A program made the translations under genes and the position numbers. A DNA stretch of 64,000 nucleotides, from NCBI RefSeq assembly GCF_902713425.1, contig NC_081197.1, positions 16,757,657 through 16,821,656 on the forward strand, given 5' to 3'. The notes under the pieces were generated by a model that saw only the letters and a list, made by a program, of their open reading frames with translations, had not been told where the DNA came from and made no database searches. Positions within the stretch are counted from its first letter, which is position 1. The number at the start of each line of letters is the position of its first letter. Source of the stretch: Acipenser ruthenus. Its lineage: Eukaryota; Chordata; Actinopteri; Acipenseriformes; Acipenseridae. Below, one piece after another: positions 25,903-38,508 of the stretch.

Positions 25903-27659
25903 CTTGCCAGTGACAAAGGTTTTATGTTTTTACTTTCTCTTTAAAACCACTAGTGCTGTGAAAACAGTACAGGTTAGGCTCACATTTAACACATGATATT
26001 TTCAGGAAGTTCTTTGTAGTATGTTACATTCTGTTTGGTCAATGTGACAGCACTGTTAACATATTTTACTGGGAAGCTGGTACAAAATAATTCCACAGAT
26101 ATTTACAACAGTTAAAGTTTACATACATTTCGGTGGGGCCTTCCTCCAAACATTAGCTACTTGTAAAAATATAATTTCTGGATAAATACCAGTATCCTGG
26201 ATATACAGTAGCTTGGTGTCTTATCAGTGTTTCCAGCACTCTGACACAGTAATTTAACTCTTAGTATGTCACATACATTGTGGTGATGTCATCATCACCT
26301 GTCATAACAGACGTTTTACTTGAAAGGGCAGTTTGCTAAACAACCATGGTGTTCATTGGGTGGTACCACATCCATATAACTGACTTGTACATCTCTTCAG
26401 GATATTCTCTTGAACAATAGCACAAAACATTTTGATGGAAGTTCATAATAAGAAACTTAACAGTGTTTTAAAGATAAGTAAGTGGCACACTGCAGACAGC
26501 AATAGGAAACAGTGCAGAAGTTTTAAAAGTCTTTTGTGGGAACAACTTCCTATGCATTCATTCATGCATACTGAGCTGCGTTTTTGCTGTCTCAGCTACA
26601 TGTAGTTCAGCCTTAGTCAAAGTATATACAAACTATGTATATACAATGCCATTGCTGATATTCTCACATTCATGTGCTCTGACTTCAACAGCATCATTAA
26701 GATGCATCTTAATCTGTTTAAAAAATTGCATGGAAGCATTCACACCAAAGGAGGTTCCCTTTGTAAAAGCTTGCAAGTCTGCCAGATACCACCAAAACAT
26801 AACCACATACCATATCCATTGCCTGTAGAGCACATTCTCCTAATAAAGGAGTTATAGCCTTCAGTAAATCAACAAACCATATCTGGTTACCTAGAAAGTG
26901 TTTCTCTTTAATCTACATTTACAATATTAATAATTTTAGGCTTTGTTTATGTGCAGTAAAAACTAGTGGAAATAGTTTAGCACTGACAAGAGAGTGAGAT
27001 ACTATCTAAATAATAAATTTGATGTTGTTACAGGTCACCCATTAAGCAAGCCTAACTTTTGAGGTAACAATGAATAATCTAACCCCGTTTTTTATATAGT
27101 GGCTTTTAAATAGAATCAAGTAACAAAACTAACACGCCCTTTTCTCTATTTGGAAAAATAATTCACAAATAATTTACAAACACCTAATTAAAAACCGAAA
27201 AAGTAGTATAAGTAACAGCTTACATTATGCATGCAATGCATTCCATTCAATAAAATACATATACAGTACTGACTACTGTAGTCACTTTTGGTACAGTAAG
27301 TATTTGGTCCGTGATACTACAATTCTAATGTTAATCCCGGTGTTTAAATGCAAAGCTCTTATTGCACATTCATTTGCAACGTTAATCAATTTTATTGAAC
27401 AACAGTCTGTCCTAAAAAGCACAATGAAGAAATATGCTCACCAACTTCTGGAAAGAAAAAAAAAAAGCTTCCGCTTCTCCTCAAACACACATTTTCAGCT
27501 CAGCTTTTCCTAAAATGAACTCTCGTTTTTTAACGCCACAAAAGCCAGATAATGTTCCTGTTCTTAAACTGAATATGTGAAATGTCTTGTGACTCTTCCG
27601 TTGTCTTGAAGAAATGAGCTTCAAAGGTTGATAATATGGGTTATATTTCCTTTTCTGTC

Positions 27660-27860
27660 TCTCCGTTGTAGTCTGCAGGCGCAGCGGTTTTCACTTCCTC
27701 AGCTATGTTCCCAAACTCTGCTATTTCATCCTGACTCTCAGCGAAGTAGGGTAGCTTTGGATGAACTATTGCCACAACAAGCTTTATTTATTACCAAATT
27801 GCTGCAATATTTAGCAAATAGTGAACGAAGCATACAGTAGAAACAATTCCAGTCTCATAT
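27660..27860. repeat. Duplicated block, copy A
   Basis: Shares GCAGNGGTTTTCACTT, GANGAACTATTGCCA and AACAATTCCAGTCT-type segments, in the same order and orientation, with 29240-29425, at roughly 70-75 percent identity with small gaps. No other copy is in the window. Confidence 0.6.
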
Positions 27861-28579
27861 ATTTATACATATTATTTTTTCCCATTAAAAAAAAAGTTCT
27901 CGAAAACCAAATTCATCAGCATCCAAAATTATTTCTTAATTCCTGCAGAATAGTAATACATAGGCATCACTATTCTTGTTTGAATATAGCTTTAAAAAAG
28001 AAAGACATTTGCAGCCTAATAAAAACGAGATTGTTTAAACAGCATATACAGTATTTTTAAAGCATTTCTCCGATCTTTTATTAACTCCTATTTTGTTGAA
28101 AAGCAATTTATTGTTCAGAATTTAGTAATTCCTACATTTTATGAATTTTCCTTTCCTTTGTAGCAGGTATTTCTTTGAAATCTGGTAGAAATTGGGATTA
28201 GTAACTATTTATCTGCTAATCGCTTTAGAAATAATGTGGAAGCAACCACTGAAACAAATTAAGAACTGTGGTTTAACCGGTGTAAAAAAAGACATACTGT
28301 ATGTAGTCAAAGGAATATTTTGTGGAAAAACTCAATATTCATATGGGTGCAGTGCAACAGATATTGCAGCATTACAGGGAACATTTGAACCCCTTTGCAA
28401 GGAGTGTTGTGTTATCAAGGGAATATCTATTTACCATCACTTCTAAAAGAATTGCACAGACAGTAATAGGATCATTCAAATGAGGTTATAGCAATGTGGT
28501 TTACATTGAAAAGCAGCCACCAAAGAAAACTAATAATACCCATATAGATATGAAAATGAGACTAGATTTTGCAATAGAA

Positions 28580-28640
28580 CAGGGGTGGCCAACCCTGGTC
28601 CTGGAGATCCACAATCCAGCAGGTTTTATAGGTATCCTTA
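28580..28640 (+). mobile_element. hAT-type MITE end
   Basis: CAGGGGTGGCCAACCCTGGT, followed by a CCTGGAG segment, is a widespread terminal sequence of non-autonomous hAT elements in fish. I find no matching opposite end nearby, so this is a truncated copy. Confidence 0.5.
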
Positions 28641-28865
28641 AACCATCCATTTCTGAAGAATGTAAATTGTTGAACAATTTAGCAAGTTTAGAACAAGACT
28701 GTCTTGAAATATACAGAATGGTGTAGCAAGTTATAAACTAAAATGATCTATTTGAAAGAAGCAACATCTGGATCCAGATGTATCACCATCTGTAGTTTAG
28801 AGGCTGGTCAGAAGCTACCACCAGCCTGGATTAAGTATGGACCAGAATATCAGTAGTCCCTGATG

Positions 28866-29030
28866 CAGTGGTACTCAACTCTAATCTAGATCTAATCCAG
28901 TCCAGGTTTTTATTCTAAGCAGTTCTAATGTAGTTAAAGCTGCTAAGAGGCAATTAATTAATTTAGGACCTGGTTGGAATAAAGACCAGGACTGCACTAC
29001 ATCTCAAGGGTCAGAGTTGAGTACCACTAC
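28866..29030. mobile_element. Palindromic MITE
   Basis: The left end CAGTGGTACTCAACTCT is mirrored by AGAGTTGAGTACCACTAC at the right. Inner segments also pair (CCAGGTTTTTATTC with GAATAAAGACCAGG). It has no ORF, and ATGCA occurs just outside both ends. It is a hAT-like non-autonomous element. Confidence 0.65.
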
Positions 29031-29239
29031 CATGCATAGATCTTATGACAAAATGCAAAAGGACTAACTGCAAATGTATTATCTCAGGATAGGATGCTGC
29101 AATCCTACTGGACACGTTGTAGATAGTGATGTTGATTAGACTAACTAAGACAAATTAAGTTAAGATACGGATTCCTTTATCCAGGTTGATGGTACCTTTT
29201 GACCAGCCTCCAGCTACAGATAGTGATTGAATTTAATCT

Positions 29240-29425
29240 GTCTGTAAATCTAGCAGTTTTCACTTCTCAAACTGTGTCGTTTCATCCTGCCTCTCTCAGC
29301 AAGGCAAGATTTGGATAAACTATTGCCAAAACAAAGTTTCTTTATTTTCACATTTTGCAGCAATATTTTGAAAATAGTGTTAAAGCAAAACAGTAAAAAT
29401 AATTCCAGTCTTTGGCATATTATTA
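29240..29425. repeat. Duplicated block, copy B
   Basis: Partner of 27660-27860. It lies 0.5 kb upstream of the proposed fibrinogen-like TATA box, while copy A lies 1.8 kb above the VSP start codon. Confidence 0.6.
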
Positions 29426-29905
29426 CAATAAAGGGGAATTAACATACACAGCAACCTAAATCTAATCTACCTCAGACAAAGACATTTCAGATAGCTGCAT
29501 CACATCGATATTAGGGTTTACAAGATTGATATATGTATTATGCATATTTATTTTAGATAAGGAGACATGTTCTCCAAAAAGGGGTAAAATAATTTGGAAA
29601 ACAATAATAATAATTAAAAAAAATAATATAAATACAAATAATTTCAAAATGCTAAAGAGACCTTGATTTATTTTTGTTACATAGTTATTTGGTTCTCCTT
29701 TTTTAAAAAACAGTTGTTCTCCTTTAAAAAAAAAACATGTTTTTAAAGTGAATGCTTTGAAAATATGACCCGTTGATTTTTCTTAATTTATTTTTTGGCT
29801 GGTGAGACCAACACTAACCTGGTATTTGCTTGCCATTCCAGGCCTGAAAGGCAGTGATGTAATATTATCTATAGTTCTAATGTGATCCATCTGGAACGAG
29901 GAGCA

Positions 29906-30008
29906 CATATAAGAAGTGAAATAGCAGCAGCATTTATTTACTACTCATAGGCTTCCAAGGGTATATTCCATGCTGCAGAACCCATCCACCCATGCCTTTC
30001 ATGTAAAG
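29906..30008 (+). promoter_or_regulatory. Candidate TATA box and leader exon of the fibrinogen-like gene
   Basis: TATAAG at 29908-29913 lies about 95 bp before a strong donor, AAAG then GTAAGT at 30008-30009. The predicted leader exon is about 29937-30008, spliced to the coding exon near 30418. GGTATTTGCTTGCC around 29820 resembles a FoxA site, which would suit liver expression, as known for FGL1. The leader contains three ATGs; one (30001) is followed at once by TAA. All of this is inferred from motifs. Confidence 0.4.
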
Positions 30009-30425
30009 GTAAGTTTCTGTGTATATGTATTTCAATGTAGAAGCTCCAGTTGTTGGTCCTGATATCATCTGTATTGGTTTTAAACTGCATTATAAAGATG
30101 TTCATTCTACTTTATACCAATGTTGCATAAAAATGACACACAATTTTACAGGGTTACTTATGTGAGTCTTTATAGTGCAGGAGAAAAAGTCTCTGATGTA
30201 AACTTATAAAGATTATGTGAGCCCAGATTCCACCCAGTTGTTTGAACCAACCTTTTTCTGTGGGGTCTTTGGACCCCATTGAGAAAGTACTACACATTTT
30301 GTTTGTGCTAAACTGACTCTTTGATCTGCATGAACATGTTTGAAGCTGTGTAGATAGCTGGAGTGCACTGAGATGCCAGATGAATGCTGTTAAAATACAT
30401 CTTTTTGCAATCTAAAGGAACTGAC

Positions 30426-33400
30426 ATGACGCTGATGTTATTTCTGCTTATTGTGAGCCAAGCTACTGCTGCACCCAGACCTTCGGTATGTACAGCACCA
30501 TGTGCTACGTTTATTTCAATTGTCTTTTACTAACCCCTGTGTATAATATACTATACTGAATAAAGGTATACTATATGCAGCTTTGTTTTATATCCAGTAT
30601 TGTATAACAGGGCCTTTAATCACTTCAGCTGTTACTTTTTCTAAATCAGTTTCGTTCCCTCAGTTGGATTAAGTACAATTCTCACTAACCTCAACCGCTT
30701 TATTCCTTAACCTCTGAAGGTACAACACTGCAGAGTATCCTTCTCCTCCATGTTGAGCTGCAGTTACTAGAGTCTCTTAGTTCTGTGTGCTGGACAGAAT
30801 GTTTCTTTCAGAGGATGTGATGGAGCAGGACCGCACAGCATGTGCCCAGTAGTGTTTTAACTGGGAAAGGACTCAGAGACCAAACCACTTGACTTTTAAG
30901 AGCTATAACAGTAGGGCACATCGTCAACTTGTAGATAAGTCACCTGAACTAGTATTCACTCAGAAGACTGTTATCACCTCGTACACTCAATGCACCTAAA
31001 AAATCAATAGTAAAACTGTAGGGACCTCACCTTTAAAAGGAAATACTTTTTCTTCCACACTGAAAATCTTGAAAGCAAAACAGCAGTTGATATTTTGGGT
31101 ATCTATACTTCTTTGATAAGAAACTAATATATAGCAAGAACATGTTTGGCTAAAGACATCAATGTTCTACCCACAGGAAAGTGAATCATGCTTGTTAGAC
31201 ATCTCCGAACTCCAGCGCAAGATTAAAGGTCTACAGAATCAGTTACTGATCGGAGAGTGGCAGATGAAGGAACTCAGAGAAAACAGCTGGATGTACAGTC
31301 GGGTGCTTTCACAAAATTCAACCAAGGAAATAAATGAACACATAACGCTTCTGCCAACCACCAGTGGGAACCTCATTGTCTATGACCATGGTGGGTATTA
31401 AAGCCGAATGACCAGCAGTGGATGGCGCAACTACTGTATGCTACTATAGCAATATAAGGACAATGGTAACACAACTACAGATACAATGGAGCGAACCAAT
31501 ACACACTGGTAATTTGCTGTAGTACCATGGTACCACATCAGTGCCATGTGCTACTGTATTAGAGCTTCTGTGCAGTATTTGTAGATAAGAGCAAACACTC
31601 ACTGCCTTCGGAAGCATGGTCCTGTGTGCAGAGTGCAATCTTAATGCCCTGATCCCATATACAGTAACCCTGAGTTTCATCCTTACATTTTTTTTAAATG
31701 CACTTTTAGTTTTCTGATTTCAGTGTGTCTGTTGGCTTTGTTATCAACAGCAAAATGCTTCTTGCGTTTTTATCCATAACTCTCCAAACCGTGTCAAGTT
31801 GACAAATGTTTTGCCCATTTTCAGTGTACTGTGAAATGTTTGTAGAATTGACTTACTGTAGTCTCTTATAGTTTTACCTCATACTTGGCTTCCTTTTTTC
31901 TGCATTTCATTGAATAATTGATCTGATTAGATGTCTTCTAAAAATACATTTGAGGCTAGTGTAGATGTTTACATTTAAAAATAATAATTTTATAACAATA
32001 TAACAACAAGGAATCAACATTGTTTCTTCTGTTTGAATAATTTAAGGGAGCTCATCTTTGAAATAAGTATTTAGTTTCTTGTTGAAAGAATGGCTGTTGG
32101 GGGTAGTTGAGGAGTTAGGTCTGAGTACTACATACTGTGTTGATTCAAGTCATTTTTGATTGCTGCCTTCATTGCTTCTTGACAGAGTGAAAGGAGTACT
32201 GGTAGGTTCTTACACTGTAACAGGTTATAGCAGTAAGGTTTGGCTTGACTCTGTGTTTCTTCCCATGCAGATTGCTCTATGTTGTATGACAGACAGAAGG
32301 CTCCAAGTGGGTACTATCGCATCAAGCCCAAGACTGCTGCTGAGCCTTTTCTTGTGTACTGCGACATGGAGGATGGGGGCGGGTGGACTATACTGCAACG
32401 GAGGAGAAATGGAGGTGTGGATTTTAACAGGTACTGGGTTCGCCTTTCTCAACGCCATGATGAATATAATTGCAGTCACTTTAGTTCAAGGCCTTCTTCA
32501 GCCCAAAAATAAATAAATATTGGCACAGCTTATGACTGATGTCCCTTTTGGAATTACCAAATGAATACCACTTCAACAGAAAACGGCTTTGTTTGATTTT
32601 CAGAATGTTTTGTTCATAAAACAATGCATCACCTGCAAAATAACAGAACTGTAGATGTCCTTGTGTTAGTTTGTTATGTCTGCTGAGGAGGTTATTAATG
32701 CTGAATTGTATAACTTCTAAAATACTTTAAACTGTATGTGTCCTTACTGAAACTAAACATATTTACGGTTTTGTAACCGAGGAGAAAAATAGAATTAGGA
32801 AATGTTTATAAAGATGCACTTACTGGTAAACACCTCTTAAACATGGACAGACCTACTGGTGTATAAACAATTCAAAAAGCCAATTTCATTATTTTTCTCC
32901 TATTTAGAGGGTGGAGTGATTACAAAGATGGGTTTGGCCATTTTAAAATGAAGAACGATGAGTATTGGCTGGGCAATGAACACATGTATACACTTCTCTT
33001 GAGTGGTAAGATCACTGTAGGAAATAACTCAATAATGCCAGTAAAACTAGGGGGAAAAAAAGCTCTGTGTGCTGGTGAGTGTGTAAAACATCTGCAGTTA
33101 GCTCTGTATGCCTGTATAAAAGGTTGTTACCAATTGTTGATAAAATATCATAAACCAAAAGAACGGCTAGACAAGATCTTTAATATAGTACAGATTATTA
33201 TTTGTTTATTTAGCAGACGCCTTTATCCAAGGAGACTTACAGAGACTAGTGTGTGTGAACTGTGCATCAGCTGCAGAGTCACTTACAACTACGTCTCGCC
33301 CGAAAGACGGAGCACAAGGAGGTTAAGTGACTTGCTTGGGGTCACACAATGAGTCAGGTAGAATTTGAACCGGGGACTTCCTGGTTACAAGCCTGTTTCT

Positions 33401-35863
33401 TTAACCACTGGACCACACAGCCTCCTGGAAACTGGTTCAGATTACAGTGATGCTACATTATGTATTATTTTTACAACTAGTATTTAAAACCTTGCACATA
33501 TACAGGAAGTATGCTTGTATATATACACACTACAAGTGAGTATATTCACAAAGCTTTAACTCGTCAGTTATTTAAATAATGTTTGGTTTTTTTTCTACAA
33601 AAATACATTTTGATACTGGTAGTATTCCTGCTCTAAAATTGTGGTGTCTTTGAACAATAATCTCTAACAGAAGAAAGAAAATATATCAAATAAAATGTAG
33701 TGGTATTGTGTAACTGCAGGCCTGCGTATCTCTGCTGTTCACTGGAATAGCTTCATTATTACTGCAGGTTGTCTTGTGGTCTTCACAAATATCTTTTCAC
33801 ACACCAGAGAGCAGTTTGATGAAGATAGAGCTGATGGACTGGACAGGGGCAGAGGCTCACGCATTCTATGAAAACTTCAGAATTGCTGCTGAAAAGGTCT
33901 GGTTAATAATGTAACTGTCTTTGTAAATGTACCACACAATCTGGTGAACACTGTGAAATGTACTTTACAGAATGTCTAAAGAGAAAGAGAAAGAATCATT
34001 TCTGATTGTAACAGGGTGGACGACTGGTCTGACATCTCGGCAGAAGCAGGAAGGGAAAATAAAACTGACAAAGGCTTGCGCCGTTTTAATGAAATACTCC
34101 AAAAATAAAAGAAATATTTTAAACACAAACACTGTGCTCGCAGAGCAAAATAAAACAGATAAACAGAAACAAGTCACAAACACAAAATCAATACGGTCAG
34201 GCTGGGCAACAGCCTTCACTGATCCGTTAACTTTTTTTTTCTTTCTTTTTTTTTCTTTCTTTCTTTTTCTTTCTTTCTTTCTTTTTCTCTCCTCTCATTC
34301 TCTCCTCTCGCTCCTAACACCCACCCCGAGCTGGAGAGCTGCACGCATTTTATATTCAGGTGACCATCTCCCGATTAGCAACAAAATTAATCACTTAATT
34401 AATTCGGGAGATGGCCACCTTCTGCACGAGTTTTTTTCATTACTCCTGGCAGAGGACGAGCACCAATCTCGCCTCTGCCAGGACATGTTTTAAAAATAAA
34501 CATAACACGGCGGTACGCAGTCATCTTTACATAAATAATAAATCCTGCGGCGCTCGTCGTCATACATTTAAATATAATAAAACAAATCATAAAACAAAAC
34601 AAATAAAAAATACACTGCACATGGGCGGAGGGGACTCCGTTCTAAAATAAAATAAACAAAACAATGTACAGGGCTGCTCGCCCTGTTACACTGATACATT
34701 CATTATTTGGGAGGTGACCTGGTCATTGTAGTTTATTGTTTTATATATTGATTTTTGAAAGGGATACATTTACAGGGTATACAGCGGTAACCACACACGT
34801 TGCCATGGCTACCCCTTCAGTATTTAAAAATAAATTAGTGTTGAAATCCCTTCAATGACCACCATGTAGCACATTATATTACATGAACTAACCCCTAATG
34901 GCAACATGATGGAGGTCAACTCATAGGTTTACAATTTACAACTTTGATATGCTGCTCTTAAACCAGTAAGTTAAATCTATACACATAATTTGCATTGTTT
35001 TCTACACTTCAGTCTGATTGTTTGTTTCTATTACATGTAGCCTAAATAAACATACCATATATCATATTCTTAAAGTGTAAGATAATGCAATTACAGATTT
35101 ACACAGGGAACAGGAAATCATGTATGTTTATTTTGAGTCCCCTTTTTCTCATCAGAGGATAATTAGCTCATAGTGACAGAATAAAGCCTCTCTGTGTGGT
35201 CACCTGAACTATAGGAGTGTCTTGAATAAGAAGCCACCAGTAATCGCAGCCACAGCTGGTGGCCAGTTAGTTCATGGTTCATGGCATTTGTTGTTTTTCA
35301 TGTATTTCAGGATAACTACAGGCTGCAGTTTGGCCTCTACAGTGGAACTGCTGGTGACGCACTGTCGGGTGGAGGCAACGTGGAACAGCAATGGTCTGCA
35401 TCACACAACAGCATGCAGTTCAGCACCCCTGACGCAGACCACGACAGATTCATACAGGGCAACTGTGCCAAAGAGAACAAAGGAGGCTGGTGGTTTAACA
35501 GGTAAAAACCTAATGGATAAGAACAGCATTATATGATTAAATGAAAGTGAACATCTCAGGTGTTATTGAAAATCAAGAATGAGCACCTTTCCTGCAGTCA
35601 TTTACCTGTTTTCACATGTTGAACCCTGGAGAAATCTCCGCTGGGCCTTGAGGGCGCCTGGCCAGCTGAAGCTTGTTAAGTGAACTATTCCCAGACCATT
35701 TTTTCTTGAATGGTTTGTAAATATACAGTAGAAATGTGCAAAGCTTGTGTCAGTGATTGAGGTTAAACATGAATATGGCACAGTAGCAGTTCATGTTCTG
35801 TGAACACCACCTGTAATGGAACTTTATGGAGAGAATCACAGAATACCATCTGCTCTCCCAACA

Positions 35864-35908
<45 letters not shown>

Positions 35909-35952
35909 TATACACACACTACAGTATAAAGACCCTGGTGCATATGTATGTA

Positions 35953-36035
<83 letters not shown>

Positions 36036-36044
36036 ATCTATCTA

Positions 36045-36103
<59 letters not shown>

Positions 36104-37131
36104 CAGTATAAAGACCCTAGAATATACATATACTACAGAATAAAGACCCTGTATTACGGATATGCAGCAGAAGAGTGGTTTATTATTATTATTTTTTTTT
36201 ACTGGTCTGAACACTGGTAATGGAACTTAAAAAGTAAGAGGTGTGGTTCCAAAAAACATAACGTTACACATCCCCACGTGTTGCTACAACTGTTTAAATA
36301 ATGTACCTGTAATTATTCTTTTCATTTGTTAACATCCTGATAACGTTTTACACTTATAACTTTAAAGTCTGTTTCAAAGCTCTTTTCAAAATGTAGTGCA
36401 CTGATAGTGTAAGGATTATTGCCCATGTTGTCAAACACAACAATAACGATCCACGAACAGAAAAGCCAGAGCTCTTGTTGTTATGTTTTTTCTTCCTGCA
36501 GTGATTTAGAGCAGGGGTCTCGAATCCTGATCCTGGAGGGCTAGTATCCCTCCTGGTTTTTGTTCCAACTCTACCCTTGATTACTTAGTTGGACAAATTA
36601 AGCTTCTAATAAACACTTAGTTGGTCCAATTAAGTAATTTAGGGTACAGTTTGAACAAAAGCTAGGAGGGACACCAGCCCTCCAGGACCAGGATTGGAGA
36701 CCCCTGATTTAAAGGACAGATCTCAAACCCCAGTACACTAAAGCGGCCATTTTGAAAAAAAAGCTTTGAAACAGACTTTAAAGCTGTAAATGTAAGAGTT
36801 TCCACAACACTAAAAAAGTGAAGTGAATATATAATGTAATATAATAATTTTTGTCGAATGAGTCTGCATTTGCTGACGATGGAAAATGTTTTAAGGTTTT
36901 TCAATTGATTGCTGAATTGTAAACTACATTTTGTTTTTTCTGTTGAGGTGTCATGCAGCCAACCTTAATGGGAAGTACTACAAGAGAGGGGAATACAAAG
37001 CCAAACACGACAACGGGGTCCTCTGGTTCACCTGGCGGGGGTGGTGGCACTCCCTGAAATTCACAACCATGAAGGTCAGGCCTCCGTACTTCATGGACAG
37101 TCTGGGGAGTGGAGACGGGGGCCCAATCTAG
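30426..37131 (+). CDS. Fibrinogen-like protein 1-like, secreted (seven coding exons)
   Basis: A secreted protein with a C-terminal fibrinogen domain. Exons are 30426-30485, 31177-31390, 32271-32430, 32908-33005, 33808-33896, 35311-35501 and 36948-37131, in consistent phase, giving 331 aa. A signal peptide ([15 protein letters not shown]) takes the first exon. A helical, coiled-coil-like stretch (about 28-66) and an N-S-T sequon at N67 follow. The fibrinogen domain spans about 92-325, with [16 protein letters not shown], a calcium loop beginning DADHD (D248, D250), the pair C259-C272 around GGWWFNRC, and a [13 protein letters not shown] end. It is closest to FGL1 (hepassocin), but the N-terminus is divergent and the calcium loop is one residue longer than in human FGL1. 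An FGL1 paralogue is therefore likelier than FGL1 itself. Exon 5 has a weak donor (GTCTGG). Confidence 0.9.
33187..33425 (-). mobile_element. Full-length V-type SINE, reverse orientation
   Basis: Read on the - strand, the tRNA-like head is AGGAGGCTGTGTGGTCCAG, with the B-box-like GGTTCAAATTC. A central domain with TCTTTCGGGCGAGACGTAG follows, then the tail GTAAGTCTCCTTGGATAAAG and an AT-rich end. It shares its tail with the SINE at 18638 but has a different body, so two SINE subfamilies are present. It lies in intron 4 of the fibrinogen-like gene. Confidence 0.85.
34007..34690 (-). mobile_element. Solo LTR of an LTR retroelement (fossil)
   Basis: A 684-bp unit starts TGTAACAGGG and ends CCCTGTTACA, flanked on both sides by the 5-bp duplication CTGAT (34002-34006 and 34691-34695). 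Read on the - strand, it has a TATA-like AATATAAAATG, two hairpins (around GGGAGATGG and CCTGGCAGAGG) and a long purine run that appears as a (TTTC)n tract on the + strand. There is no internal region, so this is what remains after recombination between two LTRs. It looks whole as a solo LTR. The exact target duplication suggests a fairly young or middle age. Family is gypsy- or ERV-like, undecided. It lies in intron 5 of the fibrinogen-like gene. Confidence 0.75.
35862..36106. repeat. Compound (TA)n / (TATC)n array with an embedded 20-bp unit
   Basis: Long TA and TATC runs are separated by copies of CTACAGTATAAAGACCCT (about 35919 and 36101, with a third, slightly changed, near 36132). It lies in intron 6 of the fibrinogen-like gene. 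Apparent Ile-Tyr reading frames here are products of the repeat. Confidence 0.85.
36512..36706. mobile_element. Palindromic hAT-like MITE
   Basis: The left end CAGGGGTCTCGAATCCTGAT is mirrored at the right by a segment ending GGATTGGAGACCCCTG. The arms pair for about 55 bp, including the CTCCAGGA and GGGAGGGA-type blocks, and inner AATTAAGC and TTAATTGG-like parts also pair. It lies in intron 6 of the fibrinogen-like gene. Confidence 0.75.
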
Positions 37132-37990
37132 CAGAATGTGGAATGAATGGCTCTATCCCAAACAGGGAACAGGACATCCTGCTCTCAGTTGAGTCACCAA
37201 GGCCATTCCAGCATGCCACCCCATCATTACTGCTAAATCTCGGGTCACCTTGGAGACCCATTCTACTTTTCAAACTGCAAAAGTCTGTATTCTGTAAATG
37301 TCATGAAACACGGGTCAGCTTTCAGGCAACCTTAGAAGCAATTTTGTAAGTCACATTTCAAGCAATTGTCATTGTTCTGTACAGTATTTTGCAACTTGAA
37401 CCTTACAAATGGGGAAGATTGCTTTAAAAAGTTACCCCAAACAAACTGCTTCGAAAGTTATCAGAATAATATTTTAAATAGAATGATCATGGAGAATGTT
37501 TTCCACATGGAACATTGTAGATCAATCCAGAAGCCTAGGCTATCTTCCTGTAATGCCCCAGAACTGTCTAGAGGCATAGGGAATGTTTTAGTAGTTTTAT
37601 TTGGTTCAGATCTATTTGAGTTTCACAGAGCACATGTCAATATGTCAACACACACTCTGTCTTACTTCAGGTGGAATGACCCTTATTAACGTATACTCTA
37701 TATTTGATATTATACTGTTTGTTAGACTGAGGTAAGCTGTGTATTCATGTAATCATACATTCTGAGGTGAATCAAGTTGACAAACATTTCAACTAGTGTA
37801 CAGTGGTTCAGAAACAGTTAAGTGCATTGTTATGTGTGCATATACAGTGATAGTGTATATCATATACAGTGACTGTTTAGTTATCATGTGTCATTAGAAA
37901 TATCTGTAACAGGAATATTGAGGAAAAATAGTGTTGTATCTGTGCATATACTTCTATATTTTTGGTACATGAACCTAGAATGCATCACAC

Positions 37991-37996
37991 AATAAA
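37991..37996 (+). terminator. Polyadenylation signal of the fibrinogen-like gene
   Basis: AATAAA about 860 bp after the stop codon, in AT-rich sequence. It is followed by a T-rich stretch. Confidence 0.55.
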
Positions 37997-38158
37997 ATTC
38001 TTATTTTGTTTATAAAACCTATCAACAATTATTACAGGGACTGAAGAATATTAATGTAAATGTTGTATCTTTGTCTCACCACCATTCAGACTATAGGAAT
38101 ATCTTTATCTGTGTTCCTCAAAATAGGTTTATTATTAAAATAAAATGTTGGTTTAAAA

Positions 38159-38160
<2 letters not shown>

Positions 38161-38231
<71 letters not shown>
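38161..38231. repeat. (AAT)n microsatellite
   Basis: About 23 perfect AAT units between the converging fibrinogen-like gene and THSD1. Confidence 0.95.
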
Positions 38232-38232
<1 letters not shown>

Positions 38233-38508
38233 GTCAATGCATATACAAACTTCTTGTCCTCAAAATGTTATTGAAACTACCTTTGAATTTGGTTATGTTA
38301 CACATCCAGGAAAGACGAAACAATTCTATGCTTTTATGTAGATACAGTTGGTGCTGCCTAATCAGGATTGCTGCTTAAATGGGATAGAACTCTGGAAGAC
38401 GGAATACTATTTCTGTCGTTTAACTGGCATATCACTTATTTTTACTTCTATCGAGGCGTCCTGATAAAGCGGTGCTGACTGTACCAAGAAATGTTGATGT
38501 AAATGGTA

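Larger units (their letters stand above)
25903..29936. other. Divergent interval between VSP and the fibrinogen-like gene
   Basis: No coding exon is recognisable in these 4 kb. A possible acceptor about 50 bp above the VSP start codon (TTTTCACAG on the - strand) suggests a VSP leader exon further up. The interval also contains a duplicated 0.2 kb block (27660-27860 and 29240-29425), a hAT-MITE end at 28580 and a palindromic MITE at 28866-29030. The promoters of both genes should lie here. Confidence 0.4.

Noticed and set aside
28192-28446. An 84-residue frame with several cysteines upstream of the fibrinogen-like gene
   Set aside because: It has no signal peptide, domain or splice context and appears to be chance in AT-rich DNA.
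35800-36220. Three overlapping frames rich in Ile, Tyr and Ser
   Set aside because: They are translations of TA and TATC microsatellites with no other coding signal.
38071-38274. Poly-asparagine frame
   Set aside because: It is a translation of the (AAT)n array between two genes.
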